This document shows positions 11,655 through 22,667 of a DNA stretch of 64,000 bases, piece by piece. Within the stretch, counting starts at the first letter, position 1; each line of letters starts with the position of its first letter. The DNA is taken from NCBI GenBank assembly GCA_021234155.1, contig JAJEKV010000104.1:2465985-2529984 (forward strand), written 5' to 3'. Origin of the DNA: Isoetes taiwanensis. Its lineage: Eukaryota; Streptophyta; Lycopodiopsida; Isoetales; Isoetaceae. Under the pieces are notes generated by a model. The model was given only the letters and a program-made list of their open reading frames with translations, was not told the DNA's origin and searched no databases. A program made the position numbers and the translations under genes.

Positions 11655-14600
11655 CTAACAGTCATCCACAGCATCTAGACATTCAGCAACTTCGCTCTTC
11701 AGGAGATCATACTTTTGTTTGTAGGGAGCAAGGCGAGCATCAATATCCTTACTCGAAATTTTCCTCTCATATAATTCTACTGCCATATTGTGTTTTTGAA
11801 GGAGCTTGTCTTGTTTTTCCTTCTCCTTTTGTATCAGTGCTTCCACCTACACAAGATATCTTTTGAGTCAATTCTAAAAAGAAATGATAATAATAACTCA
11901 GAGATAAACAGGGTGATAATTAACCTTGGCAAAAACACTAGAGGAGTTTTAATAGTAGCCTGCAGGAATCATAGATTGCCTTCACTTCTTTTGCACTATC
12001 TTTCAATGCTGTTTCTGATGACTTCCGAATGGCCTTGCATGCTGCCACATCTCCAGTCCTTGCAAGGTCACGCAAGGATGCCTCAAGCTTTTCACTAATC
12101 AATAGGCGTGCTTTTACTACCTTCTGAATCCTTTGAACTGCATCTAACATCTAGGAGCACATGATAACTTAGTGATTTGAATTGATAAGAATCACAAAAA
12201 GTAAGGAAATAAATTTACACAGGTGGAAAAGGTTGTCGTCCATACAAGTGATATAAACTACTGACAGAGTAAGTTGATTTCAAGATTAGCACTTACTCAC
12301 AGAGTAAGCTGTCTAGTATTAGTATTTACTCACATACAAGCATTAGTTCACTGTATTACTTAGTCAATTCATATGAACTACCCACAAAACAAGCTGTCTA
12401 GTATATCATGCATTCATTAGCATTTTAATTCACACACAAGATTTAATTCACTGTACTACTTAGTCAATTTTACAATCATCTTCTCTATTGCTGAGCATCC
12501 AACAGGTTCTGTACCTCTTCACGCTTGAATTCGAGCTTGATAAGATGAGGACCCATTTTGATATTGGAAAATCAAAGTGAATGTATGCTATAGATGCCAG
12601 AAAGAAGCTGAATATCCCTATAATCAGCATGAGAGGCTCTGCAAGCACGCCAGGGGCTGAATTTGTAATAAACCTAAGCAGAAACGAGATGAAATATGTT
12701 AGATTGATTTAATCTCCTATTAACATAATACTCTTTTAGGTGCTCACCTGGAAGGGAACGTTATGCTCAGGGACAACATTCTCCTTGGTGAGGACTACTA
12801 CTGTTAAGCCCAACAGTATCCAAGTAGCTATATTTGATCTACAAGTAACAGGTCGTTATGTTGTGAAACACATATTTAAGTATGTAAAAGTAATTTACGA
12901 TTTCATTTACTTACCTCTTGATGCATGTCAACAGAGAACGGAACTGAAGGTACAGGGTTTCTTGATCCTTCAGGTAGGACCACCTTTCCATGAGTTGCAA
13001 GGCATTAGACAATTACAAGAAAACATCCACCAAAACTGACTAGCCAATTTATTACAGAAATAGCTTCTATACTTCTGTTATGCAACTGATCAAGTATATA
13101 GTACCTTCACTACAAGCTTCTCCACTACCACATCATGAAATGGACTGCCAAATGAAAATTCAGGTAACGACGACCATCCCAAGATCGGAATACAAAATCA
13201 ACTTAAGAGGGACACTATAACCCAAGGTGAACATGACTTGCCACCCACCAAATAGCGGGTATCTTGGCTCCAACAAAACTTCTGTCTGCATGCAAAAACA
13301 CACACTAAGATCAATAAGAAATTCAGATGCAAACGACAAAATAATAATGTGACCTTTTTGTAGTCGCTACAGCAAGTGGGAAGTTGAAATATTTCCAATT
13401 TCATCGCGATAATATACAGAATGAGCACGAGGTGGGAGGAGTGCAAGCAGGTGACGCAGGGCTGCCACACCACTAGCAGTAGGTTTTGATTGAAAATCTA
13501 GCCTGTATAATGTGTCCCTTGAGTAAGTAAACACTTCCAAAGAACTGAAATCCAATGCTGTTTACTGCCAAACCATTACATACCTAGAAAACCCGCCTTT
13601 ATGATGAGCACCACCATGTACCAGATGGCAAGTCTCAGTAACATATATGTTGCCCCAATGTGAGATTTCAATCTCACGCCCAAAAACCTTAAAACAGCAA
13701 ACGGGTGATTGTTCTCAAAATGAATTTTCACAGGCCTACTTGAGAAAGATTGGATGTTCTCATATGGTCCATATTTTATCTCAAGGCCTACAGCTTTATT
13801 TGGTTCCACTTTTGTATACGATTCAATGTGGGAGCTTGGCAGTTTAAATGTAGTTGTTTGCAACCTCACAGGATAAGGTGATAAAGCCCAAGCACTGTCA
13901 TAATAAAGAACAAGCTGCATTTCCGATTGCTTAATTTCTGCTGGAAATGGTTTAAGAGCATGAGCTAGAGTGACTTGGACTTCAAGTTCTGCAGACTCCC
14001 CTTTACTCAAAGGCTTAGCAAGAGTGATGCCATAAAGCTCTGCGTCAGGTTGAGTGACGTCCTTTGGAACCGGATCTACAACCAATGGACCAGAGAGAAC
14101 TCTGTTTTTTCCTTTCCCTTCGCTGACAGCAGCTGTTATAAAGGATGCTTTTTCAGCTTGATCCTTGCTTAATGCAAATAATACTTGTGAAGTGGGTTCT
14201 GCACCCACATTTTCAACCTGGTACCAAACACGTGGTTAGATTAGCAAAAGTGGAAACCTAGTTCCTTACAAGTGTACATTTTAGTAAGATATACCTTCAG
14301 ATAGGTTGATATTCTTACAACATGAGAAGTTAGATCCACCTGAAGAAGGTACAACCAAAACTTAAGTATAACAGAACTGTAAAAGCATTTACAGGAGAAG
14401 CACTGCGCCTAGAAAATACATAAGTTTTCTGCAGGCATTATCCAAAGGAGTATTATTGTTGCTCCATTTGGGATCATCCACGGTCCTGTTTTCTTTTATT
14501 GTGATTGAGTCTAATCCCTGACATTGAACGAGCTAGGCTAACTCTTGAAATTGCAAAGTTTTTAAAAATCATAATAACCAGAACATAGATGTTGAAAAAG

Positions 14601-15877
14601 AATAAAGATTTACTAACGTCCACGGAAGACCTCCAGTCTACGGAAGACCTCCAGGCTACCGTATGCATTTGGAAAATGGCCAAGAGAGTCCAGGAGAGTA
14701 CAAACACAGAAAATGAACAAAAAAGACTAGTCTGCAGGGCACAAAAACCCTTGATACATACAGCGTAGGGTTCGCAAACATGGAATCAACAACTCTAAGA
14801 TGAACTCCCAACATGACATCACACTTTATAAATGTCAAAGTGGTGCTTGCAAAATACATGCAACAGTTTTAAAAACTGAATCTAAAAGCCTGGCCTGGCC
14901 TGGGATAAGGAACATGATGCAGCGGTTTAGACTAGAAAATAGTAAAACTGCTAACAACTTGGTCTTAAGAAACAACAAAGGTATCACCAAGAGGCAATCT
15001 GCAATGAAATTTAATGATGGAAAGTTTAAATGCGCTTGTGCTTCGAAAGCAGAGAATATACCAATAAATTGTCATTTTTAACAAAGTTTATCTGGTAGTT
15101 GATAGATGCAGAAATGCATTAATGTTTTCCAATGTCCTTCTGGAGTTCTGCCCTGAGATTTCAATGTCTACGTGCTCTAGTCCTGCCTCCATGAAAAGTC
15201 TTATTGAATGAGTAAAATATCTACGTGAAAATGTGACATTGAGTGCTTGCTGCTTGGTCAACCAGCATGAAAATTCTAGATGCTTCAGCTGCCTTTTTTC
15301 TATCCTTATAAAAACCCATAGTGCTAGAAGGGGCCCTCATGTAGTAGGATTGAGGGGATCGTCATAATCTTCAATAGGTACTTCAAATTAAAAGAAAAAG
15401 CCTGATAGCGGATGGGCTTTTTAAAGGGCAATTGACTAAAGATGATCCTCTTGGACGAAATAAATGAGTCACTGCAAATCATAGATCCAAGCTGCAGCTG
15501 AAGTGATCTTGCTGTTCTTTACGTACAATTTCATTCAGAAGCATGAACCAAAATGATAGAGAAAAACGGCTTGAGAAAAAACAAAAACTTGTTATTAGGG
15601 GCCAATTTAATGTTAGAAACCGGCGTTTACTGTTAGCATTCTGGCAATGCTCAAAATAATTTTAAGCGTCTAGAGGAAAGAGACTAACTAAACTTACCAC
15701 GTATGTTAAACCCTATATATACCCCGAATCTAAGATTTGAGTCCAACATCTTACCCGACGCTCTAGCTTAGAGATCCTAATGCCTCCTTCGTTATCTGCC
15801 TGTGCAAATAGCCCGAGCAGAAGAATGAAGACAGCGGCCACTAAAACCATGCTGCTCGTCGCGCCGCAGGAAGCCAT
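11655..15877 (-). CDS. OST1: Oligosaccharyltransferase subunit OST1 (ribophorin I), 10 exons, with frame breaks
   Basis: Subunit of the ER oligosaccharyltransferase complex that moves the preassembled glycan from dolichol diphosphate to Asn-X-Ser/Thr of nascent proteins; ribophorin I is a type I ER membrane protein presenting substrates. Exons by GT/AG sites: 15877-15755, 14339-14295, 14217-13584, 13502-13354, 13285-13105, 12983-12915, 12838-12748, 12673-12515, 12150-11925, 11846-11655; about 621 residues when frames are read through, close to the plant norm of about 610. Start: MASCGATSS followed by a hydrophobic signal peptide to about residue 27. Landmarks: KLKYGPYEN-type block (LEIKYGPYENIQSF), EIEISHWGN, LPPRAHSVYYRDEIGNIST, EPRYPLFGGW, VVLPEGS, one membrane segment at about 441-463 (LMLIIGIFSFFLASIAYIHF), and a charged helical cytosolic tail (KLEASLRDLARTGD). 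Single-base breaks lie in exons 3, 4, 5, 7, 8 and 9; all exon phases agree once they are counted, so a consensus error is likelier than a dead gene. Confidence 0.95.
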
Positions 15878-15996
15878 AGCTTCGCCTCTGTAAACTAAGA
15901 AAATCAGCCTCTTCATGGACTTACGCACGTGTCCGAAAGGGCTTGGATCGAACAAAAAACATCTGGCCCTCGCACGTGCTATGCATAAAACGCCAT
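15878..15996 (-). promoter_or_regulatory. OST1 proximal promoter and 5' leader with two CACGTG boxes
   Basis: All that remains of the OST1 upstream region before the Mutator-like insertion. It contains CACGTG at 15926-15931 and 15973-15978, G-box cores bound by plant bZIP and bHLH factors. ER protein-folding and glycosylation genes are often controlled by bZIP28/bZIP60 through ACGT-core elements, so these are plausible unfolded-protein-response sites; that is inference. No clear TATA box is seen in this stretch. The ATG at 15877 was chosen because the signal peptide starts there; the frame is open 26 codons further upstream, but that part is not signal-like. Confidence 0.45.
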
Positions 15997-16006
15997 TATT
16001 TTAGTT
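15997..16006. repeat. Target-site duplication of the Mutator-like element, left
   Basis: TATTTTAGTT, repeated exactly at 17965-17974 immediately after the right inverted terminus. Confidence 0.8.
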
Positions 16007-16259
16007 GGGTGAACATATTCTTACCCTGGTATTCTGGTATTGGTGATTCTATCGCAGTGACTACTCTCCGCGGAATCACTAACCCTCCTGCCCCGTTATC
16101 CGTACCCTCCTGCCCCGCTATCCGCAGACCGACCGGGCTCCATTTTATACCTTCCGGCGGAATCACGTCTGTGAAATACCGCTTGATGGAATCACCAACC
16201 TTTTATTCTACGCAACAGAATCACATGGAATTGATCGTGCATGGTGGAATCACCTCACC

Positions 16260-16400
16260 GCATACCGTAATATTCTCCCCCATGGAATCACCGCGTACGA
16301 TAATATTCTCCCCCGTGGAATTACTGGCCGTAAATATTCTTCCTCGTGGAATCATCGCGATAATATTCTCCCCGTAGAATCACCGCACTATTCTTCAGAA
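16260..16400. repeat. Subterminal tandem repeats of about 30 bp with GGAATCAC core
   Basis: Four or five degenerate units of the form ATAATATTCTCCCC-GTGGAATCACCGCG. GGAATCAC or its complement recurs about ten times across the left arm (for example 16071, 16160, 16189, 16244, 16285, 16400) and several times in the right arm. Clustered subterminal motifs of this kind are typical transposase-binding sites of DNA transposons; that role is inferred. Confidence 0.7.
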
Positions 16401-17690
16401 GGAATCACCTAGAGAAGCCCAATGTTTGCCATTTTCAATTTCTGCAGATGATACAGATTCTCAAAGTATAACTTACATTTGTTGTTACATTTGCTTGCAA
16501 AAGCAAGGTGGTGGATTGAATTGGAAGAAAATATAAACTTGTACTACTCCATTTTTGTATGCCTCGTCCATTGTTATTCATGCACCTTTGCCCGAATTTT
16601 TTAATGGATGGGGATTTGAACCCCCTTGTCAATATTGGCAATACCATGGTCGCTTTAAAGAAAAAAAAAAGGAACGGTGGTATTTTAGGCAAGAACAAGA
16701 TAAAACCGGACTTGGGAGCCCAAAAAAAAGGATATGTTTAACGGTCAAAAACATGATAAACGTGATGAATCCCGTTTCTTAAGTCAGATGTGTTTCTTAC
16801 GCAGATTGTAGTCGAGATATCTTGATCTTTTTTTCAAGAAAGGGCAAAGTCTCTATTCTTGAACATCATGAGGCAAATGAATAAAACTATTTCTACAATT
16901 TCATAATATCACCTAGATAGCCATAGCCCCTCACTTATTGAAGCAAAGAATCTCCACTTTATGATGTAATGTTACTACCGATGCCTTGCAAAAGATAATT
17001 TTCCCTTCAAAACCCCGCTTGTTGCTTTCCTTTTTTTCCTACCCAAAGTGGTTCTCAGAATGGCCTACGAGAAAAACTAATCAAAAACCACAGAACATTG
17101 AACAAGAGAAATTGAAAATGGCACTGTATAAAATTCTTTTCGCCCGATTTAACTACACGAATGGGTTTCATTAGTCGATGAGATATCTAGCCTTTTTGCA
17201 TAAATCACACAAGGTTACCTGGATAGTGCTAGAGATTTAAATCGTAAAACAATGAAGATGAAAACGGAACTAACACGAAAACCATGAAAACAAAGAATGG
17301 AATGGTCTTGATAATCTCTATCGATTTGGATCTCCAAGATTCGATACGGTTCCCATAATTATTTCCCGGGCGCAAGCCTCACAATAGAGACAAGGCTGGC
17401 CACTTCAATCCCAAGATCGCACTCTCTAGCTTCACCGCCACACCGAGCTTGGTCGAAGCTTAGCGCCATAGCTCGAACCTTATGGGCTGCCGTTAGGTTT
17501 TTCTCGTTTTAAAGAGTTTCAAGCGATTCAACTTAGGCCATTGGAATATTTCCATACAACTGATCCGTCAAGAAAAATAAAACAAGAATAAGAAAAGAAG
17601 GAAGATCTTTCAACCCCAAATGGAAAGTAAAGCCCATATAAAAAACCTCCATTAAGAACATGACGCCAAAATTTTGAATTTTTACTAAGA
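16401..17690. other. Interior of the Mutator-like element, content unidentified
   Basis: About 1.3 kb between the arms. No transposase motif. There are short open frames on both strands near 16435-16780 with no recognisable domain. It may be captured host sequence (Pack-MULE style) or filler; I cannot tell by eye. Confidence 0.4.
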
Positions 17691-17964
17691 TATTCCAGAT
17701 GGTGATTCCCTCAAGGTGGAGTAAAAGGGCGATGATTCCGGCCCCGCTTGTTTTATGGAGGTGATTCAGCGGAAGGTATAAAATGGACGCTCAAGATGCA
17801 CCCTGTAGATGGATGGCTGGGATCAATCAGATGGTACACCTGATGTTGTCAGGTACGAATAACGGGGCCTCCTGAACGGATCCTATTTCCGGAGGGTTAG
17901 TGATTCCGCAGGAGAGTAGTCACCGCGATGGAATCACCAAAACCAGGGTAAGAATATTTTCACC

Positions 17965-17974
17965 TATTTTAGTT
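17965..17974. repeat. Target-site duplication of the Mutator-like element, right
   Basis: TATTTTAGTT, identical to 15997-16006. Confidence 0.8.
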
Positions 17975-18600
17975 AGGCCATTGGGTTTTTTTTTTTTTTT
18001 TTTTCCCTTTTAGCATTTTTGCACAAATGCTAGTCTGTTTCGAGCATTCTGAGCCTATCCACGTTGCACCCAGGTAGGTTTCTTAGCCACGTTGAAGATG
18101 TTTTCATCGTTTGAATACACCTATGGACAGGAACATTAGAGAAAATTTGAAGTTCGTTATGCGAGCATGTGGCTCTTCATGTATGAATCATTCGATTTGG
18201 AGGTATGTTTGATTTGGAGAACATGTCACTTAATTCCTTGAAGGCCACGAGATGTCAGAGCTTTTTTCTTGCAATAGGGCGTCATTGGACCTCCATACCT
18301 TCCAATGATTGGCAATATGTTGGAGGTTCCAGATATGAGAGACAAATCTCGTTACAATGATTTCACTGAAATCACACACAACATTGTTGATGTGCTCCTG
18401 GTCTTAAATTCTATTCCCAGCAGTATGTCAAACCGCTTGGGGATGACCCAAGGTTGGTTATAGATGACCCTGACACGATAAGGGATGTCCTCTTTAGAAA
18501 TCAGACCATTTTGACAAAACCATATCTTCGTTAATTTTATAAAGTATTTTACTGAAGGGTCTCGAGAGTTTGAGGTGCCGACGACGATTTGGTGGCTCAA
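17975..18600. other. No assignable gene; poly-T run near 17987-18004
   Basis: A T run of about 18 bases is followed by unremarkable sequence. A minus-strand frame (18600-18352) continues from the ORF1-like block, but I recognise nothing in it. The poly-T could be the poly(A) tail of a minus-strand retroposon such as the ORF1-containing LINE upstream. Confidence 0.4.
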
Positions 18601-19640
18601 GATCTCAGATCCTTCCTCGGACTAGCCCGGCCGCCCCCCGCTTATGACGCTCTTGACTTTCTCCAACTCATGCTGCGGTCCTCCCTGTACAGCGGGAGTC
18701 GATCCCTCGCCCACGCATGTCTGGGGCCCCTTCAACTGCCTACCTTGGTGCAGGATGGCTGCTCGCTCTTGCGCGTCCTTGACTGTGAAAATGACTACCC
18801 GGGGATGGTCAGGATGCTGGGCCCCATAGCGTGTCGCTCTAACAATGTGTGCAGGCGTGTGGAATGTCATCCGGGCTAGGATCTGTGTCTGGAGTCGGTT
18901 GATGAGGTGCTCTCCTGCCTCCTCTGTCAAGCCGCGTACCACCACATTGTAGCTCATGCACCTCCACTCCTGGAACTCTGAGGTGGTCGGGCTCGTGGTG
19001 GCTACTGCGGCATTCACCGCTGCTATGGCGCGCCGAGGTGTGGGTTGTGGCCCGTGGGGGGGGTGGTGGTGGCATGGGGCGTTGGGTGATGTAAGGTGGG
19101 TGGGCCGCCTCGGTTTGGCGTCTTGTGGTCAGCCGGATATGTGGATCGGTCATCCCCCCCCGGTTGTGGCCTCTGCTCTTCAGAAGTCGGGAGCTCGGGC
19201 TCTGTTGGAATTCTTTGCCGCCTTGCCAATTCATATGTGCATTGCCGCAACTTTTCATGGCTACCGCGATGAAGGCCCTTTGCCTTCTTGGATAACGATT
19301 GCTCGAAGCTCCCGCAACTCCCCGGTCTTGTGCCTCGACCTTCCTCCTCGGCGCCTCAACCCCAGGCAACTCGCTTCAAAGCGACGCAGCGCAAGATGAT
19401 GTTGGCGACCTCGCGACTTCCGGGATTGAGGCGGGAGATGGTTGCCCTTGTCTCCCGATCAACACGCTGCCTATCTTGTGCCATGGTGTTGGCGATAGTG
19501 GAGAGCGACTCCACACGAGCCCGCAGTCGCCAAAGATCTTGCTTCGGGCTGTTGTCTTCGGCGTGCCTTTGACCAAAACCACAGAGAGAGTGTGTGGCTA
19601 AAGTACCCGAGGGGAGAGGAAAAATGTGCACCAGACGATC
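18601..19640 (-). pseudogene. GC-rich LINE ORF1-like protein (RRM-type), frame-shifted
   Basis: Read on the minus strand and joining three frames, the order is a short helical segment with heptad-like hydrophobics (about 19560-19370, LWRLRARVESLSTIANTM), a long Pro/Thr/His-rich linker (about 19250-19030), and a compact domain at about 18969-18717 containing YNVVVRGLTEEAG, then HIVRATRYGAQ, HPRVVIFTVKDAQERAAIL and HQGRQLKG. The last part resembles the RRM of L1 ORF1p (hydrophobic beta-1 strand, ARR-like helix, 'RVVIFTVKD-ERAAIL' strand and helix), an RNA-binding nucleic-acid chaperone of non-LTR retrotransposons. Frames change at least twice, so it is non-coding as shown. The strong GC bias matches the LINE ORF2 block at 39-43.8 kb, possibly the same family. 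No ORF2 follows here. Confidence 0.5.
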
Positions 19641-19681
19641 GCTAGAGGGCCCAAAGGAGACAAACTATGCAAGGAGGAATG

Positions 19682-19815
19682 CAACCACTGTGAAAGAGAA
19701 TTCTAGAGAGAAAAAGCATGCTAGAGAGAGAAAGCGTGGAGCAGGGCACTAGAGAGAGAAAGCGTGGAGCAGGGCGCTAGATAAAGAAGGAAGTGTGCTA
19801 GAGAGAGAAAGCAAA
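19682..19815. repeat. Degenerate tandem repeat CTAGAGAGAGAAAGC, about 25-28-bp period
   Basis: Four or five units containing CTAGAGAGAGAAAGC followed by GTGGAGCAGGGC. It lies just upstream (minus-strand sense) of the ORF1-like block, where LINE 5' UTRs often carry tandem repeats. Confidence 0.75.
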
Positions 19816-20436
19816 AACAAAAACAAACAGGGGTAAGCAATCCTATAGAAAAAAAATAGAAAAAAAAATAAGGGCTTCATCGTTGCAAGGACCGTCGACG
19901 ATTTCTCTTTGATCCGCCGCTCTTGTGCTTCCTTTTTGAGATTTGCTATAAAATATTACAAAAACCGTCTTGAATCTGTGCGCAATGCTTGGCTATGGCG
20001 ACCACGACCATCTGCAACGAAAATAAGGGCTCGGAGGCTCGAATTTAAGAATACTGACACAGGAACAGGCAAAAACAGAGGATCAAGTTTGAAAACAGTT
20101 TGAGAAACAGTTCCGGAGCAGATTTATTGGGCGTTTGTGAAAGATATTTGCAAAAGAGATTAAGTTCAGTAGCAGAGTCTTAGAGCTTGGCCCAACAGGG
20201 ATAAGCAATGCCTCTAAGCAATGCCCTGGCCGACAAACCGGCCGAGCTAATTCTCGATGGCAAGCGACCATGATTCAAGCTATGGCGGCAGAGCGAAGCA
20301 AAGCTATGGCGCAACGAATATCTGTCTACAAAGAATAAGGAATATTCGGGGAGTTATCAACGATAATCTATGGAATATTCATAAAAAAACGAATATTCGT
20401 GAGGTTATGGGGAATAACCTGCTGGGATCCAATGGC
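19816..20436. other. No gene recognised
   Basis: Short open frames only. Near 20320-20400 GAATATTC words occur several times, including a GAATATTCGGGG / GAATATTCATAA / GAATATTCGTGA series; no function evident. Confidence 0.4.
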
Positions 20437-21891
20437 TGTGAACGACCGGATTCTTAGAATTTGCAAGGGCCGATGGTTAAGGGAACACGAAGGTGTCTTG
20501 CGTGCCCTTCCCCTATGGGCTCCTATAACAGTGGAACCATGAAGATAAAGATCAGCACTAGTAATAACAATACAATCAGCTACCTCGAAGGGTAGTACCA
20601 TCTATCCATCCATAGATCCATCATACCCAAGCTCAGACTCATAAGGGAGGTAGACTGACGGCTGGGCCTCAAGATAAAACAGACCGAGATATAACAATAG
20701 CGGGTCGGGCTATAGACAATGGCTAGTGTTGACCATTTCATCGGCCCCCCGTGCATACTTTTGATGATGGACTAAATCAAGCTCGACGTGGATCAGAACC
20801 TGGAGACATAGTCTCATAGTATCACCCAACAAGACTACTAGGGTTGCATCCCCCATGACGATGAGGTAGGAAGGGTTGTATCTCCCCTTCCCGGAGAATA
20901 GTGGTTCCATGGGCATCTACAGATCATGGTGACACACATCCCTACCCGATCGAACTCCCCAAGACAAGAGCCAGTCGATACCATTGAGAGTTAGGCGACA
21001 CCATTGACCCAGGAAGTGTCGGACCCATACCCGGCCCACACGAAATGACTGACTATAAGCCTAGCCTGCTATGGATCCCCGGTAGCTGCGCTCAGAAGGG
21101 ACCTCCCTCTACTTTGCCACTAACCCCGTTATGTAGTGCTCACCACTCTATAGCCCCGGGTGGGCTCTATGCAATGTGTCCATCTAATAGGAACTAAAGG
21201 GTTCAAACTAGGAGCATCATCTAAATAATGGCTATTAGGTCTCTACCTCCCTTCCCAATACAAGAGGTTCGACATGATCAACCAACATCATATATCCACA
21301 TAACATGATAAATAATGAGAATAACATCTGATCCTAATGACCATCTAACTTACGGTTAGTGGTTAGGGTTCGAGATCTAGATTGAGGGTTCTAGAATGGC
21401 TCTACTAGGGATAACGTAAAATGATAACTCAAATACTTGCTCCTGAGGAACTCCTCCTCGCCTCCCCGCCTCTCCACGGTCTTCAAGGGTTCGAAAGCCA
21501 TCCCACTCCTATCGATGCGCCAAGACGCCCGTGGGTTGCTGCTATGCTATGCCATAGCGCATGCAGTTCTCGAAATGGAGTTTCGAAAGCAAACAAGGTT
21601 CCAAGACTGTTGGAGCTAGGAAAATGGCCCAGGGTTAGGGTTTAGTCATTTATAGATTAGGGTTGATATGTCATGCCATGTGGCTCCAAACGGGTATGTC
21701 CGTGTGGCGGGTGCCCAAAGGATGGGGCCATGTGGAAATGGTCCCATCCCCAAGGTTGGCTAAGTTATATAAATAACTTAGCCATGCTCCCTTCCACACT
21801 CTACAGAATACAAGGCTACTAAGGTAGGCTTGTATGATGACGTGGCCTAGAAATATACGTATTTATATTGTATATTCTAGGGAACGCCACA
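20437..21891 (-). mobile_element. LTR of the 1.5-kb family, copy 2 (minus)
   Basis: Starts on the minus strand at 21891 with TGTGGCGTTCC. It shares with other copies a central block near 20930-21250 (CCGGCCCACAC, GGACCCATAC, and a 'gggttcaaactaggag' boundary) and the distal block near 20720-20900 (CTATAGACAATGGCTAG, TGCATACTTT). The distal end is set tentatively at 20437 (a CA dinucleotide on the minus strand) and is uncertain. No target duplication is visible at these bounds. More diverged than copies 3 and 4. Confidence 0.6.
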
Positions 21892-22667
21892 ACCGAAAAA
21901 TCGCCAAAATCGCCGATGCAAAGATGTTACAAATGGCCACCATAGCTGAAGGAAGAGAAGAAAAATAGTTACTTGCAAGAGGGAAAATGGTCTTCATCGA
22001 TGTGATAGTGACATGGATGCAAATTGGTGGTCTAATAGCCCACGTGCAAAAATACCCCCGAAAATACCCTTTTCCTGAAAAATACCACAGGGAGTATCAA
22101 AAATACCCCTTTCCTTGGAACTAGTTGAAAATATCTATTTCCTTGAAACTATTTTTTTGCTAGAAAATACCCCGGTATTTATTGCAATCCTCTATTTTTT
22201 GAATAGTTCCTCTGTTATGTAGTAATTCCTATTTTAATCATTAAAAAAACCCCAATCCATTTGCGTGTTCCTTTTCAATTAATCCCTTTTTGAAAATACC
22301 CCAATGTGCATTTGTAATCCCATATTTCTACTAATTCCTTTAATTAAAATATACCCTTTTTGTTCAAAAAATCTCATGTTTTACTAATCTTCCGCAATAG
22401 CTACTAATTTTCTCCCATTTGTTCAAGAATCCCCTGCTTTCTACTAATCTTTCCCGTAGGATATACCTTTTTGTTCAAAAATCCCCCTTGTTGCAAGGAA
22501 AACAACCCATTGCTCTCGAGTCCCCCTGTTCCTCAATGGGAGATTTTCCAGAGAAATTGAGCAATTTTTTTATTGTGATTGTAAACACAATAAGTTCATC
22601 GATTGAGATGATTCCAATGATCGAATTTCTTTTTACATTTACAAAGAATAGTATTGCACCATAATTT
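21892..22667. other. AT-rich, C-run-rich DNA with repeated AAAATACCCC words
   Basis: AAAATACCCC and relatives occur many times (for example near 22050-22180 and 22290), with TACTAAT-TTTCC words further on. No coding sequence. It may be decayed repeat; nothing identifies it. Confidence 0.4.

Larger units (their letters stand above)
16007..17964. mobile_element. Mutator-like (MULE-type) non-autonomous element with long inverted termini
   Basis: The left end, GGGTGAACATATTCTTACCC, is matched in inverted orientation by the right end (GGTGAAAATATTCTTACCC on the minus strand). Similarity continues strongly for about 85 bp (TGGTGATTC, ATCGC-GTGACTACTCTCC, GCGGAATCACTAACCCTCC) and resumes around CCATTTTATACCTTCCG, giving termini of about 160-210 bp (left about 16007-16170, right about 17752-17964). 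A 10-bp duplication flanks the element. Long inverted termini with a 9-11-bp duplication fit Mutator-like elements better than hAT (8 bp), CACTA (3 bp) or PIF/Harbinger (3 bp). No transposase was recognised inside, so it is non-autonomous. It lies about 120 bp upstream of the OST1 start codon, orientation undefined. Confidence 0.78.

Noticed and set aside
13160-13690. Explaining OST1 frame breaks by extra tiny introns
   Set aside because: No GT...AG pair of plausible intron length exists at the break points, and conservation continues directly on both sides.
13576-14208. A 210-codon frame taken as a complete gene
   Set aside because: It is exon 3 of OST1 plus read-through after a frame break; the first Met is internal (ENVGAEP continues from the preceding exon).
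16600-16640. GGGATTTGAACCCCC as a tRNA T-loop
   Set aside because: No A-box, anticodon arm or acceptor stem could be fitted around it.
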